Part shown: in pieces, positions 1 through 12,043 of the stretch
Position numbering within the stretch: position 1 is the stretch's first letter
Layout: the number at the start of each line of letters is the position of its first letter
Assembly (NCBI GenBank): GCA_025716855.1
Contig: JAIXMQ010000024.1
Span: 341,645 to 405,644, forward strand
Length of the DNA stretch: 64,000 bases
From: Pilaira anomala
Taxonomy: Eukaryota; Mucoromycota; Mucoromycetes; Mucorales; Mucoraceae
Direction of reading: 5' to 3'
Notes under the pieces: model-generated
Database searches by the model: none
Seen by the model: the letters and a program-made list of their open reading frames with translations, nothing else
What the model was told of the DNA's origin: nothing
Made by a program: the position numbers and the translations under genes

Positions 1-1429
1 TAAAATAAGTAAATAAAGAAAAACAAATAGTTATTAAATATTTACTATAAAATGAATATTAGCTTGATACTCAAATCCTTCAAATTGTTGTTTAAAATTA
101 GCATGTTGATGCTTTCGCCATGCTGCTGCACTATGAATACGCTTTCCTTTCTTTTCTTCAATTTCTGCCATTAAAGTAACTAGTTCAGGGTGTGTACCAT
201 TAGCAATCATCATTGCTTCCTCATTTAATTCAGACATTTTTTCTTCGTACATTCTAGAAGAGCTTTAATTAAAGAGACTATATTTATATATATAATCGGC
301 TTTACTTACTTGTCTCTTAATCTCGCGAATTCTACTTCAATATGGGTAAGAGCGTCAAGAGCTTCTTTATGTCTTTGTTGATAGTCATGGTCATCATTTT
401 CTATTAATTTTTTTTTTTTTTTTCATCAGTGAAAAAAGTATAAATAAAAATAAAAAATAAACAGTTTTTACCTTGTGGTTCACTCATTTTTTGATCTTCA
501 CTATCACCATTTGATTCTAAAGGTGTATCAGTTTGAGTCTTTTTTAATTCATCAGTATTATTATCTTTATTATTTTCAGTTGATTTTTCATCCTCTTCAT
601 CCTCATCTTCTTCTTCTTCATCATCATCATCATTTTTTCTTTTCGTTACTTGTCCCTCCTCTTCATCTTCATCATCATCGTCATTACTTTTATCTTCCAT
701 TACTTCCTTTTCTTGTTCGATTTCTTGTTCTTTTACTTGTTCATCTTGTCTACTTTGTCTTCTACGAGGTCTTGAAAGTGGTTCAGGCATAATATTATTC
801 GTAATCGATCTTGAAGCGCGTCTTTTCCTAATAGAAGTTTCTTCAATCATCTTTTGTTCTTCCAAGGGAGCTGGTTGTACTTTTTCTGCCTTTGTTTTTT
901 TATTTGGACTAGATACATCATCTTTATTTCTACGTTTTCTAGTTGTTGGTAATTTTTTCTTTTCTACTACCACTTTCTCTTCTTCTACTACCTCTTCCTC
1001 CTCTTCTTCCTCATCCTCTTCTTCTTCATCCTCCTCCTCCTCTTCTTCTTCTTCTTCAGGTAAAGTTTGCATCGGTTCAACTAAAGGTAACAATTCAGGC
1101 GAGGCGGATCTAGATAATGGGAAATCATCAGGTACAGAGGAAAGAGGAGAAGCCGAGTCTTGTTCGGTATGTAAATCATCCTCATCGTCAGATACTTCTT
1201 CATTTGATAAGGAACCAGGAGAACCAGCTTGTAATATACTATTTAAAGCAGATAAGTCATCGTCGTCTTCGTCTTCATCGTCTTCTTCATCGTCTTCCAT
1301 TTTATCTGTAGGTGTCAAAGGCCCATCTCCTTCTAACTGTTCGTCTGCGCTTAGAACAGAAGGTGAAGAACCTAAAGATAATTTTGAACTTTGTCGGGTT
1401 GTTATTTCTTCATTGGAAGGCGTGTCCAT
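1..1429 (-). CDS. SDS3: Sds3-like Sin3/HDAC corepressor subunit, 3' end beyond the window
   Basis: Three exons are visible: 472-1429, 310-400 and 46-253. The last one ends at a GTAAAT donor, so the gene continues past base 1. The first about 320 residues are low-complexity and very acidic, with long Glu/Asp runs and interspersed basic patches. The family signature follows across introns 1 and 2: 'ALTHIEVEFARLRDK' joins 'MYEEKMSELNEEA', then 'GTHPELVTLMAEIEEKK'. This is the conserved core of the Sds3/BRMS1 family (Pfam Sds3-like). Known members are structural subunits of the Rpd3/Sin3 histone deacetylase complex in the nucleus. The start is the first ATG of the long acidic exon, at 1429. The splice joins restore the reading frame exactly. 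The acidic N-terminus is longer than I expect for yeast Sds3. The family call is firm; complex membership is inferred from the family. Confidence 0.85.
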
Positions 1430-1699
1430 TATTTATAAAATTTTCTTTTATAATAAAAAAAAAAGGTATAAATGATACGATATATATTTTGTGTTTCTTT
1501 TTTTGTATAGAAAAATGTATTAGAGATAATAAGAAAAATTTGACACGTCTGTTAAGAGCAAAAAAGAAGAAGAAAGGTAAAAGAAAGGGTTTAATATTTC
1601 CCTTTTCACTTTTGAATAAGTTATTATAAAAAGAAAAAAAAAAAGAATTTTTTTCTATCTGTACTCTTTTTTTTTTTTTTTTGTGACGTCGACCTTAAC

Positions 1700-2475
1700 T
1701 TGGTACACCTCCATAGTTACATGAGGCAAAAATGCATTGTTAGGCAATTAGTTGTGAAATTAAGCATATTTGTATCTATGGTAAAGAAATGGATCAACCA
1801 AAGTAGAAGAAGAAAAAAAAAGAAAATCGGGGCTTTAGTGTTAACTGTATCACTAGGATTTCTTCTTTGTGTTTTTGTCTCAAGCAAAAAACAAAATACA
1901 CTGATAAAGCGTGTGCAGACTTTATTTATGCAAATGAAAAATTGCATGTATCATCGGTTTTATCTAATTTAGTACTATATCTTTTTAAAAAAAAATGTGA
2001 ACTAGAGTTGGAAACTATTTTAATATACACAACATCGCTTCTAAAAACACGATACGTACATAGAATGCTAAAAGAAAAAAAGCTATACCATAGATATATT
2101 AATTAATTTTCAAAAAAAAAAAAATTATATTATAATATCAAGCGCGTATAAACCCTTCTAGTTAAACAGGGCTATTAACCATGCATTCATTTAAAAATGA
2201 TCGAATAATTTTCTTCAGTTTGTTATATATATCCTACAAAGTTCTCTGACTATTGTTCAAAAAACATACAAAATATGTTTGTTCTTCTTTTATTTTTATA
2301 CAACAGGTATTTAATCAGTTACAGACTTATATAAGTTCAATAGATCATAGGAATATTAATAATACCATGAATGATGTATATTATGTTTATCCTATAATAT
2401 TAAAATCGTTAGAAACTTGCTGTTCAGTAACGAGTTTTATAAGGAATAATTGTCACTTGAGTTTGCAATTGTAGT
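1700..2475 (+). pseudogene. Unrecognised gene fragments, paralogous to 31924-32205
   Basis: Two coding-like stretches lie on the plus strand. One at 1867-2106 contains 'ACADFIYANEKLHVSSVLSN' followed by 'LELETILIYTTSLLKTRY'. The hydrophobic spacing recalls a cyclin-box helix bundle, but this is weak. The second, after an 'acaacag' acceptor near 2305, reads 'VFNQLQTYISSIDHRNINN' and stops at 2474. A homologous copy of the second stretch, with its upstream splice site, is on the minus strand at about 31924-32205. No full gene can be assembled here, and intervening sequence contains stops. I regard it as a decayed or partial duplicate of an unknown gene. Confidence 0.3.
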
Positions 2476-3452
2476 TATTATGGCTTCTTTATTTTTTTTT
2501 CACATGCCATCATACGAACAGGTTTTTCTTTTTTCATTATATAATATAAATAAAGCATTTCCTTCTTCCATCGTTTTGTCTTTCTTCCTTTTTTTTTTTT
2601 TCCTTCAAATATAAAATACATATGAATCTTTCCTACCAATACCATCTTTTTCTCTCATTCATTAATCATATATGTTATCCAGACAAGAGGTCTTATCTCA
2701 AAATATGGACAACGTGTATAATACATGTTATGAATAGTAAAGCAATATTTTTCATAAACCCCAGTAATTTTATCACAAAATGGTTAATTGTCACTATAAT
2801 CTCAATAACAAATACTTTTTTTTTCTGTAAATGTATTTAGTATGAAAAATACTCTGTTCGAAGTCTTTAAGGTAAGATGATAGTCATCGAACGAAGTGAG
2901 TAGGTTAAAATTTTGGAGACTGCGCCGTCGTGTCAATAACTACAATAATCATGAAAGACACTTTGAGTGATACTCTTTTCAATCACCAGAGCAATCAATT
3001 GTTTGATACAAAACAATATTCCATCTATAACAACTCATGTCAAAAAAAAACATGGTGTTAATGAAAGGATGTAATTATATAACTGAATAGCAAGCGGATG
3101 GATTGGTAAAAGGACCAAGGCCATACTGTCACCCGTTTTTTGGGGTCATCGATTCAAAAATTGTCAGCATCAATCACGGATACTGTTGCCTTAAAAGAGG
3201 TATTTTATTCCAACAACAGCAAAAGTATTCGCAAAAGATGCAAGACAATTGAATCGATATACCACGAAACACTCTGCATCCGGTAATAAACTGATAAAGA
3301 AATATATCACGGAACTAAATTGCAAGGATCAGCTCATAATCAGTGAATATAGTCATGTATAACTAAAATACATGTTGTAAATTTATGAAAGTACACTCGC
3401 TGGAGCGAAAACAGGCACAAAACATTAACATTAAAAGTTGAAAAAAGAATAT
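2476..3452. other. AT-rich intergenic sequence, no supported gene
   Basis: Short broken translations occur on the plus strand around 2860-3390, where base composition is less AT-rich than its surroundings. Reading frames are interrupted by stops and nothing was recognised. It may be an old transposon remnant bordering the CACTA-like element. Confidence 0.3.
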
Positions 3453-3455
3453 AAT

Positions 3456-3482
3456 CACCTGGGGATTTTCGAGTGACCTAAA
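3456..3482 (+). repeat. Left terminal inverted repeat of CACTA-like element
   Basis: 27 bp, identical to the reverse complement of 6823-6849. It is preceded by the target duplication AAT at 3453-3455. Confidence 0.85.
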
Positions 3483-4206
3483 CCCGAAATTAATGACCCA
3501 AAGCCTATATTAACCTCAAAATTACCTAAACAGGACTACAGATGCCACTAAGTTCATCGGGCTATTAAAATAAATAATATAAAAACCCAGAGAATACCAA
3601 AATAAAATTATTTAACAAACATTCTAATAGTAATGTATTTAATATTATTTTATTTATAAAAAATTGAGAGCTTTTACGATATTACATGTGTCGCTTACAT
3701 TTTTAAAAAAATTCTATGTATTTTAAAAAAAATAAATAGAGAAAATATCTCTTAATGCATGATTCTGACACCGCTACTATGAAAATAATATATGTACATT
3801 GAAAGTCAATAATATGATTTCAACAAAATAATCAATAAATAAAAATTCTATCTTCTGTAATTCATATATTTTTACATGTACTAATAGATAGAAAAACAAG
3901 TTATTTTATGATACCAAATTTATCTTTTTACGAGTTATATATAGTTGTCTACGATTTTAAAACACTTCTGCCTATATAATTATATTTGTATAAAAAATAA
4001 ATCAACAAAAAACTTTAATTGGCTTAAAAGCTATTTTTATTAAAAACTGGATTTCAAAGAGAGAAATAGCTTACAGCCGGAGTAGAGATAATATATGAAA
4101 ATTTTTCAGCGGTGTGAGAATAAGAAAAAAAAAATAGCAAAGGTACAAAAAAATAAAGGACAAAAAAAAAAGGAAAAGGGGACTGTAATTTTACTTGAAT
4201 ATTAAG

Positions 4207-5624
4207 TCAGACGGGTTTCCTAAATACTTTCCTCATGTCTTTTTTAAACGCTACTTCAGGTCTGAATACCATCTGTTGTGAAGAGAATTCAGTAAGAACA
4301 TCTCTTTTTGGACTATACACCAAACCTACCAAAGTCTCAATATATCGCACGCATCAAAGATAGCGTGGTCACGCGTACCCACCTTAGCAAAGCTAACAGT
4401 AGGAATAGCAGTATTAAAGTAGGCAGCTTCTTGAAACTGTGCCATTTCCGCAAAGCATAAATGGCTGCCGGGACCATCAGAATTATATTGGAATGAAAAA
4501 AAGAACAAGACTCGAACAAAGTAATACTTGATTTCAACTTTTTGAGTCCGTATGTAGAGTAAAAAAGTCAGTTTGATACTTAAATAAGCATGATAGCAAT
4601 AATACTTACGCGTTTCTTTTAGTAGCACTGGATATTATGTATTCGCCTTTTTTTGTTGTACTCTTGTTGCTTCTCATTGAGAGATCCGAACTGTAAAAAG
4701 TATAATCACACCAAAGCTTAGGCGCAATAATCATTTCCTGACAAAAAAATGGGAGGGAAATGACGGGCAGTACAACTTTCTCTACGAGCAATATAATTCA
4801 ACATAGCAAGCACCCAAGTACCAGTAATATAGCCTGCAATTTTAGACTTACCAAGGTCTATTTCTTGCCTGAGTTTTTCGGTATTGTAGCTACTTACGAA
4901 TGGCCCCCAGAGTTGGGATAAATCTTCTAGAAGATGTTCCAAATAAATAGACTTTACTAAGGCACTACGTTCTTTTTCTTTCTTTCAAAGACTACCATTC
5001 CTGACAGTTCAAGATAGCTGAAGATTGCCTGCGGAAATCCCGATAAGTTCGCTTACCTTCATTACTCGCTTCAGCTTACTAATGCCTCTTTCCATACTTC
5101 TCGAAGACAGGCAACACAAAGGACTATGTATAAAGATATACGAATTTTGTAAGTTATCCTATTGATGAAAATTATTACGATATCATTGAATTACCCCATG
5201 CGACGAATGATGTTAGGTACATGCAAAAGTAGATGCATGTTTGCACGGATGACAGTACGAGAAGTTATTTTTTGAACGAGGCATTTGTTGAGGTAATTAA
5301 ACCAAGTAGAAAATGAGCTATAGAGGAGAATTTGTAAAGTTAGTTTTTTTTTAACATATTCACTTACTTTTTAATGTCATACAAATCTTCTGGAGTAATA
5401 CACCATCGCAGTCCGTGACAAAGCGCAGAAATAACATCCTTGCAATCAGGCGGACAGAATGAAGCAATCAATAAAGGAACAATATGAACCAGCCATGAGA
5501 TCCAGTCTACACTTCGGTAATTGCCTTTTTGATTGTCAAAACTTTGACAAGCGAAGCTTCTACTGAACGTTCCTGCGAGTATATATTTGCTACGACTTCT
5601 CTTGCCCTCAGTTCTGACCCTCAC
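4207..5624 (-). pseudogene. Remnant of a Transposase_21/DUF4218-like (CACTA) transposase
   Basis: Minus-strand coding pieces follow in order. At 5624-5364 there is 'GNYRSVDWISWLVHIVPLL' then 'ALCHGLRWCITPEDL'. At 4942-4718 there is 'LSQLWGPFVSSYNTEKLRQE' and 'KIAGYITGTWVLAMLNYI'. At about 4490-4326 there is 'FAKVGTRDHAIFDACDI'. In a shifted frame at 4325-4207 there is 'VGLVYSPKRDVLTEFSS', ending in a stop. The order and spacing match the C-terminal half of transposase-like proteins common in Mucorales; the related remnant at 18690-19990 shares the 'VD..D.L.Y.VP' block. At least one frame change (near 4325) and AT-rich gaps between pieces mean it is broken or heavily intron-split. The family assignment is from remembered patterns, not a search. 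Confidence 0.5.
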
Positions 5625-5634
5625 GTCTTTCCGG

Positions 5635-5879
5635 CACCTTTCCCAGTTTTACGTTGTCGTATCATTCAACCAGGTACTGATGAGTAATATGAGTTCTCCA
5701 TTCCTGGCTTTGGCGAACCTGATACTCGTTTGTTTAATCAAATGATATCGGGTGTTGTCAATAACAATACGGCCAGAGAGGCTCATCCTGGGAACCTTGA
5801 GGTGCCAAGAAGAAAGAGGGGAAGACCTTGTAAGGCTACCAACGAAGGTAATGGCCCAAACTGTCCCCGTTTAGATTAG
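5635..5879 (+). pseudogene. AT-hook-like protein fragment inside the CACTA-like element
   Basis: One plus-strand frame with one internal stop reads 'SIPGFGEPDTRLFNQMISG' and ends with 'PRRKRGRPCKATNEGNG' before a TAG at 5877-5879. KRGRPCK resembles the AT-hook core (basic-GRP). It lies back to back with the minus-strand transposase remnant, so it may be the second gene of the transposon, or captured sequence. Nothing upstream gives a convincing start. Confidence 0.3.
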
Positions 5880-6822
5880 TTTTCTTTTATATACTTAATA
5901 AATCTGCACCGTAAAGTGGGTAATAAACTTCAAAAAAAAACACTTAAGTCTTTTTTTTTTTTTTTTTACCTGTGACTAGTAATTAATATAAACATTTAAA
6001 AAGGATAGTTTTTTTTCAAGTCTGCTTTTCTTTCTTTCTTTCTTTAATAACTTGGTAAATATAATAAAGTTAATAATATTGACTCAATAGGCACAAACAA
6101 TACATGAATTCCCTTTCATATAATTAAATGGTAAACCGTAAGTAAGCTTTTCTCTCTGAATATATAATTAATAAACCTAATGACATTATCTTTTAGAAGT
6201 AAAAATAACAAAAGCATAGTCCCCTTTTCTCTCATATTCTATTATTGTGCTCTTTGGTAAGTTTATTAATAATATAGTATAAACAAACAAACATTAATAA
6301 ATATATATGTATAGAATTTTCATGGTTTATTTTCCCGGTATACCTGGTACTATATTGCTACTCCCATATTGCGAAGATGTGTATAAGGTAGGTGTTGTAA
6401 TAAGCTCGAATTATTCGCGTATTCTATATTGCTTCTGATGCATTAGAGCAACGTTTCCCCTATGTAATATATATTTTCCCCATAGTATTATAATAACATA
6501 CCCCCCTCCTATAATGTATATCTTATTTAAATAATTCCTGTCATTCAATAAATAAAAAAAAATTATATACAATATATTTTGAACCGTTTCATTTAAAAAG
6601 TTTTTTTATCAAATTCCTAATCGTAAAATCCAAGCTAATATCAAAGCGTCCTAATGGCAAAATTTTTGAAGCGTCGCCGTAATTTTGATTGACAGCAATG
6701 ACCCATCTCGGTCGTTTTATTGTTTTCAGGTCACTCCCGATATAATAAATAGGTCATTTATTTTTTTTTGGGTAGTTGGGAGTGATCAAGCTGAGTTGAA
6801 TTTTTGGGTAGTTTTATTTAAT

Positions 6823-6849
6823 TTTAGGTCACTCGAAAATCCCCAGGTG
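6823..6849 (-). repeat. Right terminal inverted repeat of CACTA-like element
   Basis: Reverse complement of 3456-3482 over 27 bp, followed by the target duplication AAT at 6850-6852. Confidence 0.85.
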
Positions 6850-7046
6850 AATCCTTCAAAACAAAAAATAATAAAGTATGTGTACATACATTTATAAAAT
6901 TTTGTCCCAATAATTTTTTCAAATTCAGTATAAGCCAAACAGGCATACATCCCGGACATTTAATTTCCAAGCGCGGGCGAGGACGCTGAGGTAGGGAAGG
7001 CAATTCGTTGGTTATAGATTCCTTCCTTCTCTATAATCAATTAACA

Positions 7047-7504
7047 ATGGTGAGTAATAAGATAGTTCATGTGTGAATGTATGTGCCAAAGTGTAGATGT
7101 GTTTGTGAAGATAATGTCTATAGATATAAAAAAAGAAGATAGATGGATGGATGGATAAGAATATTTTAGAAGGAAAAACGTACCCGACGATATATATTTT
7201 TTTTCAAAAACAGTACTTTGATGCACATACATTTGAATACATGGAACGTTAAATAAATTGAAGAAAAATATATACTAAATCATATATATGGTAGGATTCT
7301 TCTTCTAACAAGACTCCCGTCAAGCTCGCTAGAGTTACCAAGGTTCTCGGCCGTACCGGTTCTCGTGGTGGTGTCACTCAAGTCCGTGTTGAATTCATGG
7401 ATGATACCAACCGTTCCATCATCCGTAACGTTAAGGGTCCTGTTCGTGAAAACGATATCCTCTGTCTTTTGGAATCCGAACGTGAAGCTCGTCGTCTCCG
7501 TTAA
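7047..7504 (+). CDS. RPS28: 40S ribosomal protein eS28
   Basis: Exon 1 is only the start codon (7047-7049), followed directly by a GTGAGT donor. Exon 2 is 7295-7504 and encodes the whole rest of a 70-residue protein. It contains '[20 protein letters not shown]' and ends '[12 protein letters not shown]', which is near-identical to eukaryotic eS28 throughout. The protein is a component of the small ribosomal subunit head near the mRNA exit site. Codon use is more GC-rich and biased than in neighbouring genes, as expected for a highly expressed gene. The short stretch before the start (about 6965-7000) is unusually GC-rich for this window and may be the core promoter. The start has no alternative, because exon 2 has no upstream ATG in frame before the acceptor. 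Confidence 0.96.
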
Positions 7505-7924
7505 ACAATTTGTTTTGTTTTTTTCTTACGAAAAAAAAAAGAAACCCGTCTAGCAATAAAAACTATTCACTTATTGTTCATATAGTATATGTATAGTATT
7601 TAAATGTAATTGTGTATTTTATTTTTTATATATATGGAAAGTGAGAGAGTTTTTAGAGTATGAATATGCAAAAAAAAAAAGAGAGAGAGAGAGAGATAGA
7701 ATTATTAAGGGGTTGTAAAATCATACAAATGTCATGTCCTTTTGTGTATCCAATTTTGAACGTCTTTGAATTATTCAAAATGAAGTGTAAGGTATCAGAT
7801 GAAAGAAAAATAGTCGAAAAGTAGTGGCTTAGAGAGGGAGATATACTTTTTATGTATAATGAGTCATTTTTATTTTTTATTTTTTACCCTTTTCACTTTT
7901 TTTCTTTCACGGTATTTTGTCATC
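7505..7924. other. Intergenic: RPS28 3' region and TYS1 promoter
   Basis: AT-rich spacer with a short (GA)n tract near 7680-7696. No open frame worth reporting. Confidence 0.5.
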
Positions 7925-9234
7925 ATGTCACTCACACCCGACCAAAAGTATGAGCTTATCACTCGTAACCTTCAAGAAGTTCTCGGTGCAGATGAAATGA
8001 AGAAGATTCTTGCTGAGCGTGACCTCAAGATGTATTGGGGTACTGCACCTACTGGTAGACCTCATATTGGTTACTTTGTACCTATGGCTAAAATTGCAGA
8101 TTTCTTGTCTGCTGGCGTAGAGGTAAAAATAATAATAATAATAATAATAGTTATTAGAACGTTTAAAATATTGGGTATTAAATATACTCGGATTAGATGA
8201 GTGTTCTTTTGGCTGATATTCACGCTTTCCTTGATAATATGAAAGCACCCCTTGAACTTGTCAGACATCGTGTTAATTATTATGAAGCTATGATCAAGAC
8301 AGTTTTGACCACACTTGGTGTTCCTATTGAGAAACTCAAGTTTGTGATTGGATCCTCCTATGAATTATCAGCCGAATATTCTATGGATAACTTTCGTTTA
8401 TGTGCACTCTTGACAGAACATGATGCTAAGAGAGCTGGTGCCGAAGTAGTGAAGCAAGTTGCCTCACCTCTTTTATCCGGTTTATTGTATCCTGGTATGC
8501 AAGCACTTGATGAAGAATATTTAAAGGTGGATGCACAATTTGGTGGAGTTGATCAACGTAAGATTTTCATCTTGGCAGAAAAGTATATGCCTTTATTAGG
8601 ATACAAGAAGCGTTCACATTTAATGAACCCTATGGTACCTGGTTTGGCCGGATCCAAAATGTCAGCCTCTGACCCAGATTCCAAGATTGATTTCTTGGAT
8701 AGTGCAAAAGATGTATCTAAGAAGATTAAAAAGGCATTCTGTGAAGAAGGTAATATTACAGATAACGGTATTCTTTCATTTGTCAAGTCAGTTTATTTCC
8801 CACTCAAGACATTAAATGGTCAAAAGGCAGTGTTTACCTGTATTCGTCCTGAACAATATGGTGGTAATATGATGTATGAGAGCTTTGAAGCATTGGAAAA
8901 AGATTTTGCTGATAAGGTGGTTCATCCTGGAGATTTAAAGGCAGGTGTGATTGCTGCTATTAACGAATTATTGGAACCTGTACGTAAGGCATTTGAGACA
9001 CCCGAGATGAAGAAGTTGACAGAATTAGCTTATCCTGCTCCCAAGCCTGCTGAGAAAGTAAATCCCAAGAAGGATAAGAAGGAGAAGAAGAAGGCTGAAA
9101 GAGCTGCTGCTTTGGCTGCTAAGGCTGCTGCCGGTGGTGAAGTTACCCCTGAAGCTGCTGCTGCTGTTCCTGACTCTGCCCCTTCTGCTGCCGCTGCTGT
9201 TGAAACCCCCAAGGAAGAAAAGAAGCAAGAGTAA
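7925..9234 (+). CDS. TYS1: Cytosolic tyrosyl-tRNA synthetase
   Basis: Two exons, 7925-8122 and 8197-9234, give 411 residues. This class Ic synthetase attaches tyrosine to tRNA-Tyr in the cytosol. The nucleotide-binding HIGH-type motif is 'PTGRPHIGY' at residues 42-50. The KMSKS-type loop is 'GSKMSAS' at about 218-224. The split core '[13 protein letters not shown]' begins just after the intron. The last about 65 residues are a Lys/Ala/Glu-rich tail of low complexity, longer than the yeast tail and likely unstructured. The start ATG at 7925 is chosen because it begins '[12 protein letters not shown]' as in the family; an in-frame ATG further upstream (7859) would add only a T-rich stretch. The intron holds an (ATA)n repeat. 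It is in tandem with RPS28. Codon bias is strong. Confidence 0.95.
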
Positions 9235-11105
9235 AAAAGTGCTTGATTTTTGTTTGTTACGCTTTCCTTTTTGTCATCATTATATTAATCATTTTTGTAT
9301 ATTAAATAAAAAACTTATAACCTTTTTTGTTCCTGTATTACACTTTTAACATGACTTGTCAGACTGTTGAGAGAACCAATTGCTTAAACCAAACATCGTA
9401 TTTTTTTTTTTTTTTTTTTTTTTTACATGAAATACGTATACAAGTTTTTTTTTTCGCACGCCACATAAACAGGTTTGTTGTTAATTTCATTATAAATCAC
9501 TTTTTAAAATGAATCTTCTTTACATCTATATTCTCAATCTCTTTTTTTAACCGCATACCTCATCTAGAAAAGAGATTGTTTCAAGAAATAAATAACTTTT
9601 TGAAATCTGTATAAAACATGTTGTCGATGGTAAGTCATATCAATGCTTTAATAATTTTATCAAAAAGAAGTGATTCAGTGTTTAATAAATCTGAGTAGAA
9701 AATGCTCTTTTTCGTCCTAGCCCATTAGTAGTGCTCCAAGAAAAATCTTGATGAAAGCCTTAAACAAAAAAAAAGGGCGAAAAGAGACAAAGAGTTGAGC
9801 TAGTTACGGAAGCTCAAGTTAAGCAATTCCTTGACGAGCCTATACGAAACCAAAAAATGATGACATAGAAGATAACAATCTCAACCTTGGAGATTTACAA
9901 TCTAATTAAAATCTACACTACTGTTTTCGGTGAAAAGACGACACAATCATTTGCAACCTGGTGGTGTCGAAACAACAAGCTGAACTTTTTACTTGGAAAG
10001 GGAAAAAGATATCAAAAAGTCACTAAAAAGTTGTATAATTTGGAAGACATATATTATTAAATATCAAAGATATGCATGATAAAATTGAAATGATCCCTAA
10101 CGTGTTTGATTTTAAACGACCTAATTCACTCCATTTGCTCGTATTTACCAAAATCTTTAAGTCGATTGCTGTATTTTTAACGATTTCTTCAGTATAGTCT
10201 ACATAAAAATACATGCATATTGCTAAATTTCTTGAGATTTCCATGACTGGATAAACGCTGTATATTCTATTCTGTTTTTACTTTAGTTTGAATAAGGGAC
10301 GGGTAAAACAAAAAGTCGGAAGAAAGTGATTTTTGGTCTGGGCCAAACTCGTGAAGTAACCATGAAAGATGGATGAAAAAAGATATTATAATTCAAGCAC
10401 TTAGAAAGACATTGATAGGATGCTAGATAATGTTCTTTAAGTGTGGTTATGAATAAAGAATATTTATTAGCATTTTTTAAACCATAAGTTTGGCCGAATT
10501 GACATTGGAAGCACAGTACCAGTCTTTTTTGTAAAAAGAACTGGTCTGAGTACGGTTACACACAACAAGGAGTGCACTTACCATGTATCTTTTTCATTAT
10601 TAACTTAAATTTTTTTTTCTGTAATGCTCAGTCATACAGCGGCAACTCCATAAAAGTATTGTGCCTCGTGTGTACACACATAATAATTTATAGTTTTTTT
10701 TTTTTTTTTTTTAATGTAAATATAAATAATCGGGTCCTTTTTTTTTTTTTCTCTTTTTTTTTTCTTCTTTTTTAATAAAACTATTGTGACAACAGGATAA
10801 TAATAAGAGTAAACTTTTTGGTAAAAAAGAAAACGAGTGCATATAACGTTATATAAAGTAAAATGAAAAAGAACTTCCTTCACATCTTGTATTTGCAGAA
10901 TATTCAATTATATATTCTCAGGGATATTTTTTTTTCTAAAAAAGGTTAAGCCACCAATTTTGATCCATAAACTCTGAAAGGTTCTAAATTGAAAGGTTGA
11001 CCGAATAGTGTCCCAAATCTAAAATATATATAAAGAAAAAAAAACAAATAAACTGTTGTTGATCAGGATATATATATATATATATACACTTTTTTTTTTC
11101 ATTTG

Positions 11106-11138
<33 letters not shown>

Positions 11139-12004
11139 TATGTGTGGTACCTATATAAAATTATCTCTTTTTTTTTTTAAACAGTCAAATGAAAGAAAAA
11201 GGTAAAAAGAAAAATTAATAGGCTGTATAGGTTTCTAAGGTAATTTATCTCGTGTTTGGTGACAATCTATGCTCTTTATTTGTTTTGCTTAGTTATACTT
11301 TTTTTTTTAATTTAGCCAAATCAGCTAAAAAAAACAGTAAATAAATAATAAAGTTACAATTATATACTGATATCAGAAGTTTCCACTGGACTTGTAACAT
11401 TTGAATAAAATGGATGCCTCGCATCTCACTCTCTTTTTTAAATATATATATATATATATATATATATTTTGACTTTTTGTTTATGTTTTTTCATAATTGT
11501 ATGATTTGTTTATTATTATTATTATTATTTTTCCAATTACAGTCCAGACCTTTCTCTGGTCTCTTTCTCTCTCTTTCCTTCTCTTTTTTCTCTTTCACTC
11601 TTTTTCCTTCTTTTTATTTCTATTTTTTATTAAAAATACAATAGATCTATATCTATTTAAATTAAAAAAAGTATAGTTATTTCATCAAGTTGAAAATGAA
11701 ATAGTATTGGTAGTCTATTGTGTTACCAAATTGTCAGGTACTACAAATAAGTATAAATAATAATATAAGCTGATCTTTTATAATAATATATATGTATATA
11801 TTTACCTTCACTATATTCAAGTAGCATTCAAATACAAAAATAGTTAAAGTAGTAACTTTTCTTTTGTTTTTGTTTCATTCTAATCCTTTTGATGGTATAT
11901 TATACCATTTGAACCTTTATTTTTTTTTTAAAAAAAAAGAAAAAAAGTAATTGATGTTTGACAGCTTTTACCTAATTTTAGCACAAATATAAGGTTTTTG
12001 CCAC

Positions 12005-12043
<39 letters not shown>

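Larger units (their letters stand above)
3456..6849. mobile_element. CACTA-like (EnSpm) DNA transposon, decayed
   Basis: The two ends are a perfect 27-bp inverted repeat beginning CACCTGGGGATTTTCGAG, at 3456-3482 and 6823-6849. They are flanked by a 3-bp direct duplication AAT (3453-3455 and 6850-6852). A 3-bp target duplication and ends starting CAC fit the CACTA/EnSpm superfamily. The interior carries fragments of a Transposase_21/DUF4218-type transposase on the minus strand (about 4207-5624) and an AT-hook-like fragment on the plus strand (5635-5879). Short motifs related to the end ('ggtcactc', 'gagtgatc') recur inside the right end at 6730-6790, like subterminal repeats. Total length is 3394 bp. 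Transposase frames are broken, so the element looks non-autonomous now. Confidence 0.65.

Noticed and set aside
475..792. Plus-strand ORF of 105 codons
   Set aside because: Antisense shadow of the acidic, GA-rich Sds3-like exon; its His/Leu/Phe composition is only the complement of Glu/Asp codons.
9760..10030. Plus-strand coding-like stretch with 'SFATWWCRNNKLNFLL'
   Set aside because: Multiple stops and frame changes, no family recognised; could be a relic but not supportable as a feature of its own.
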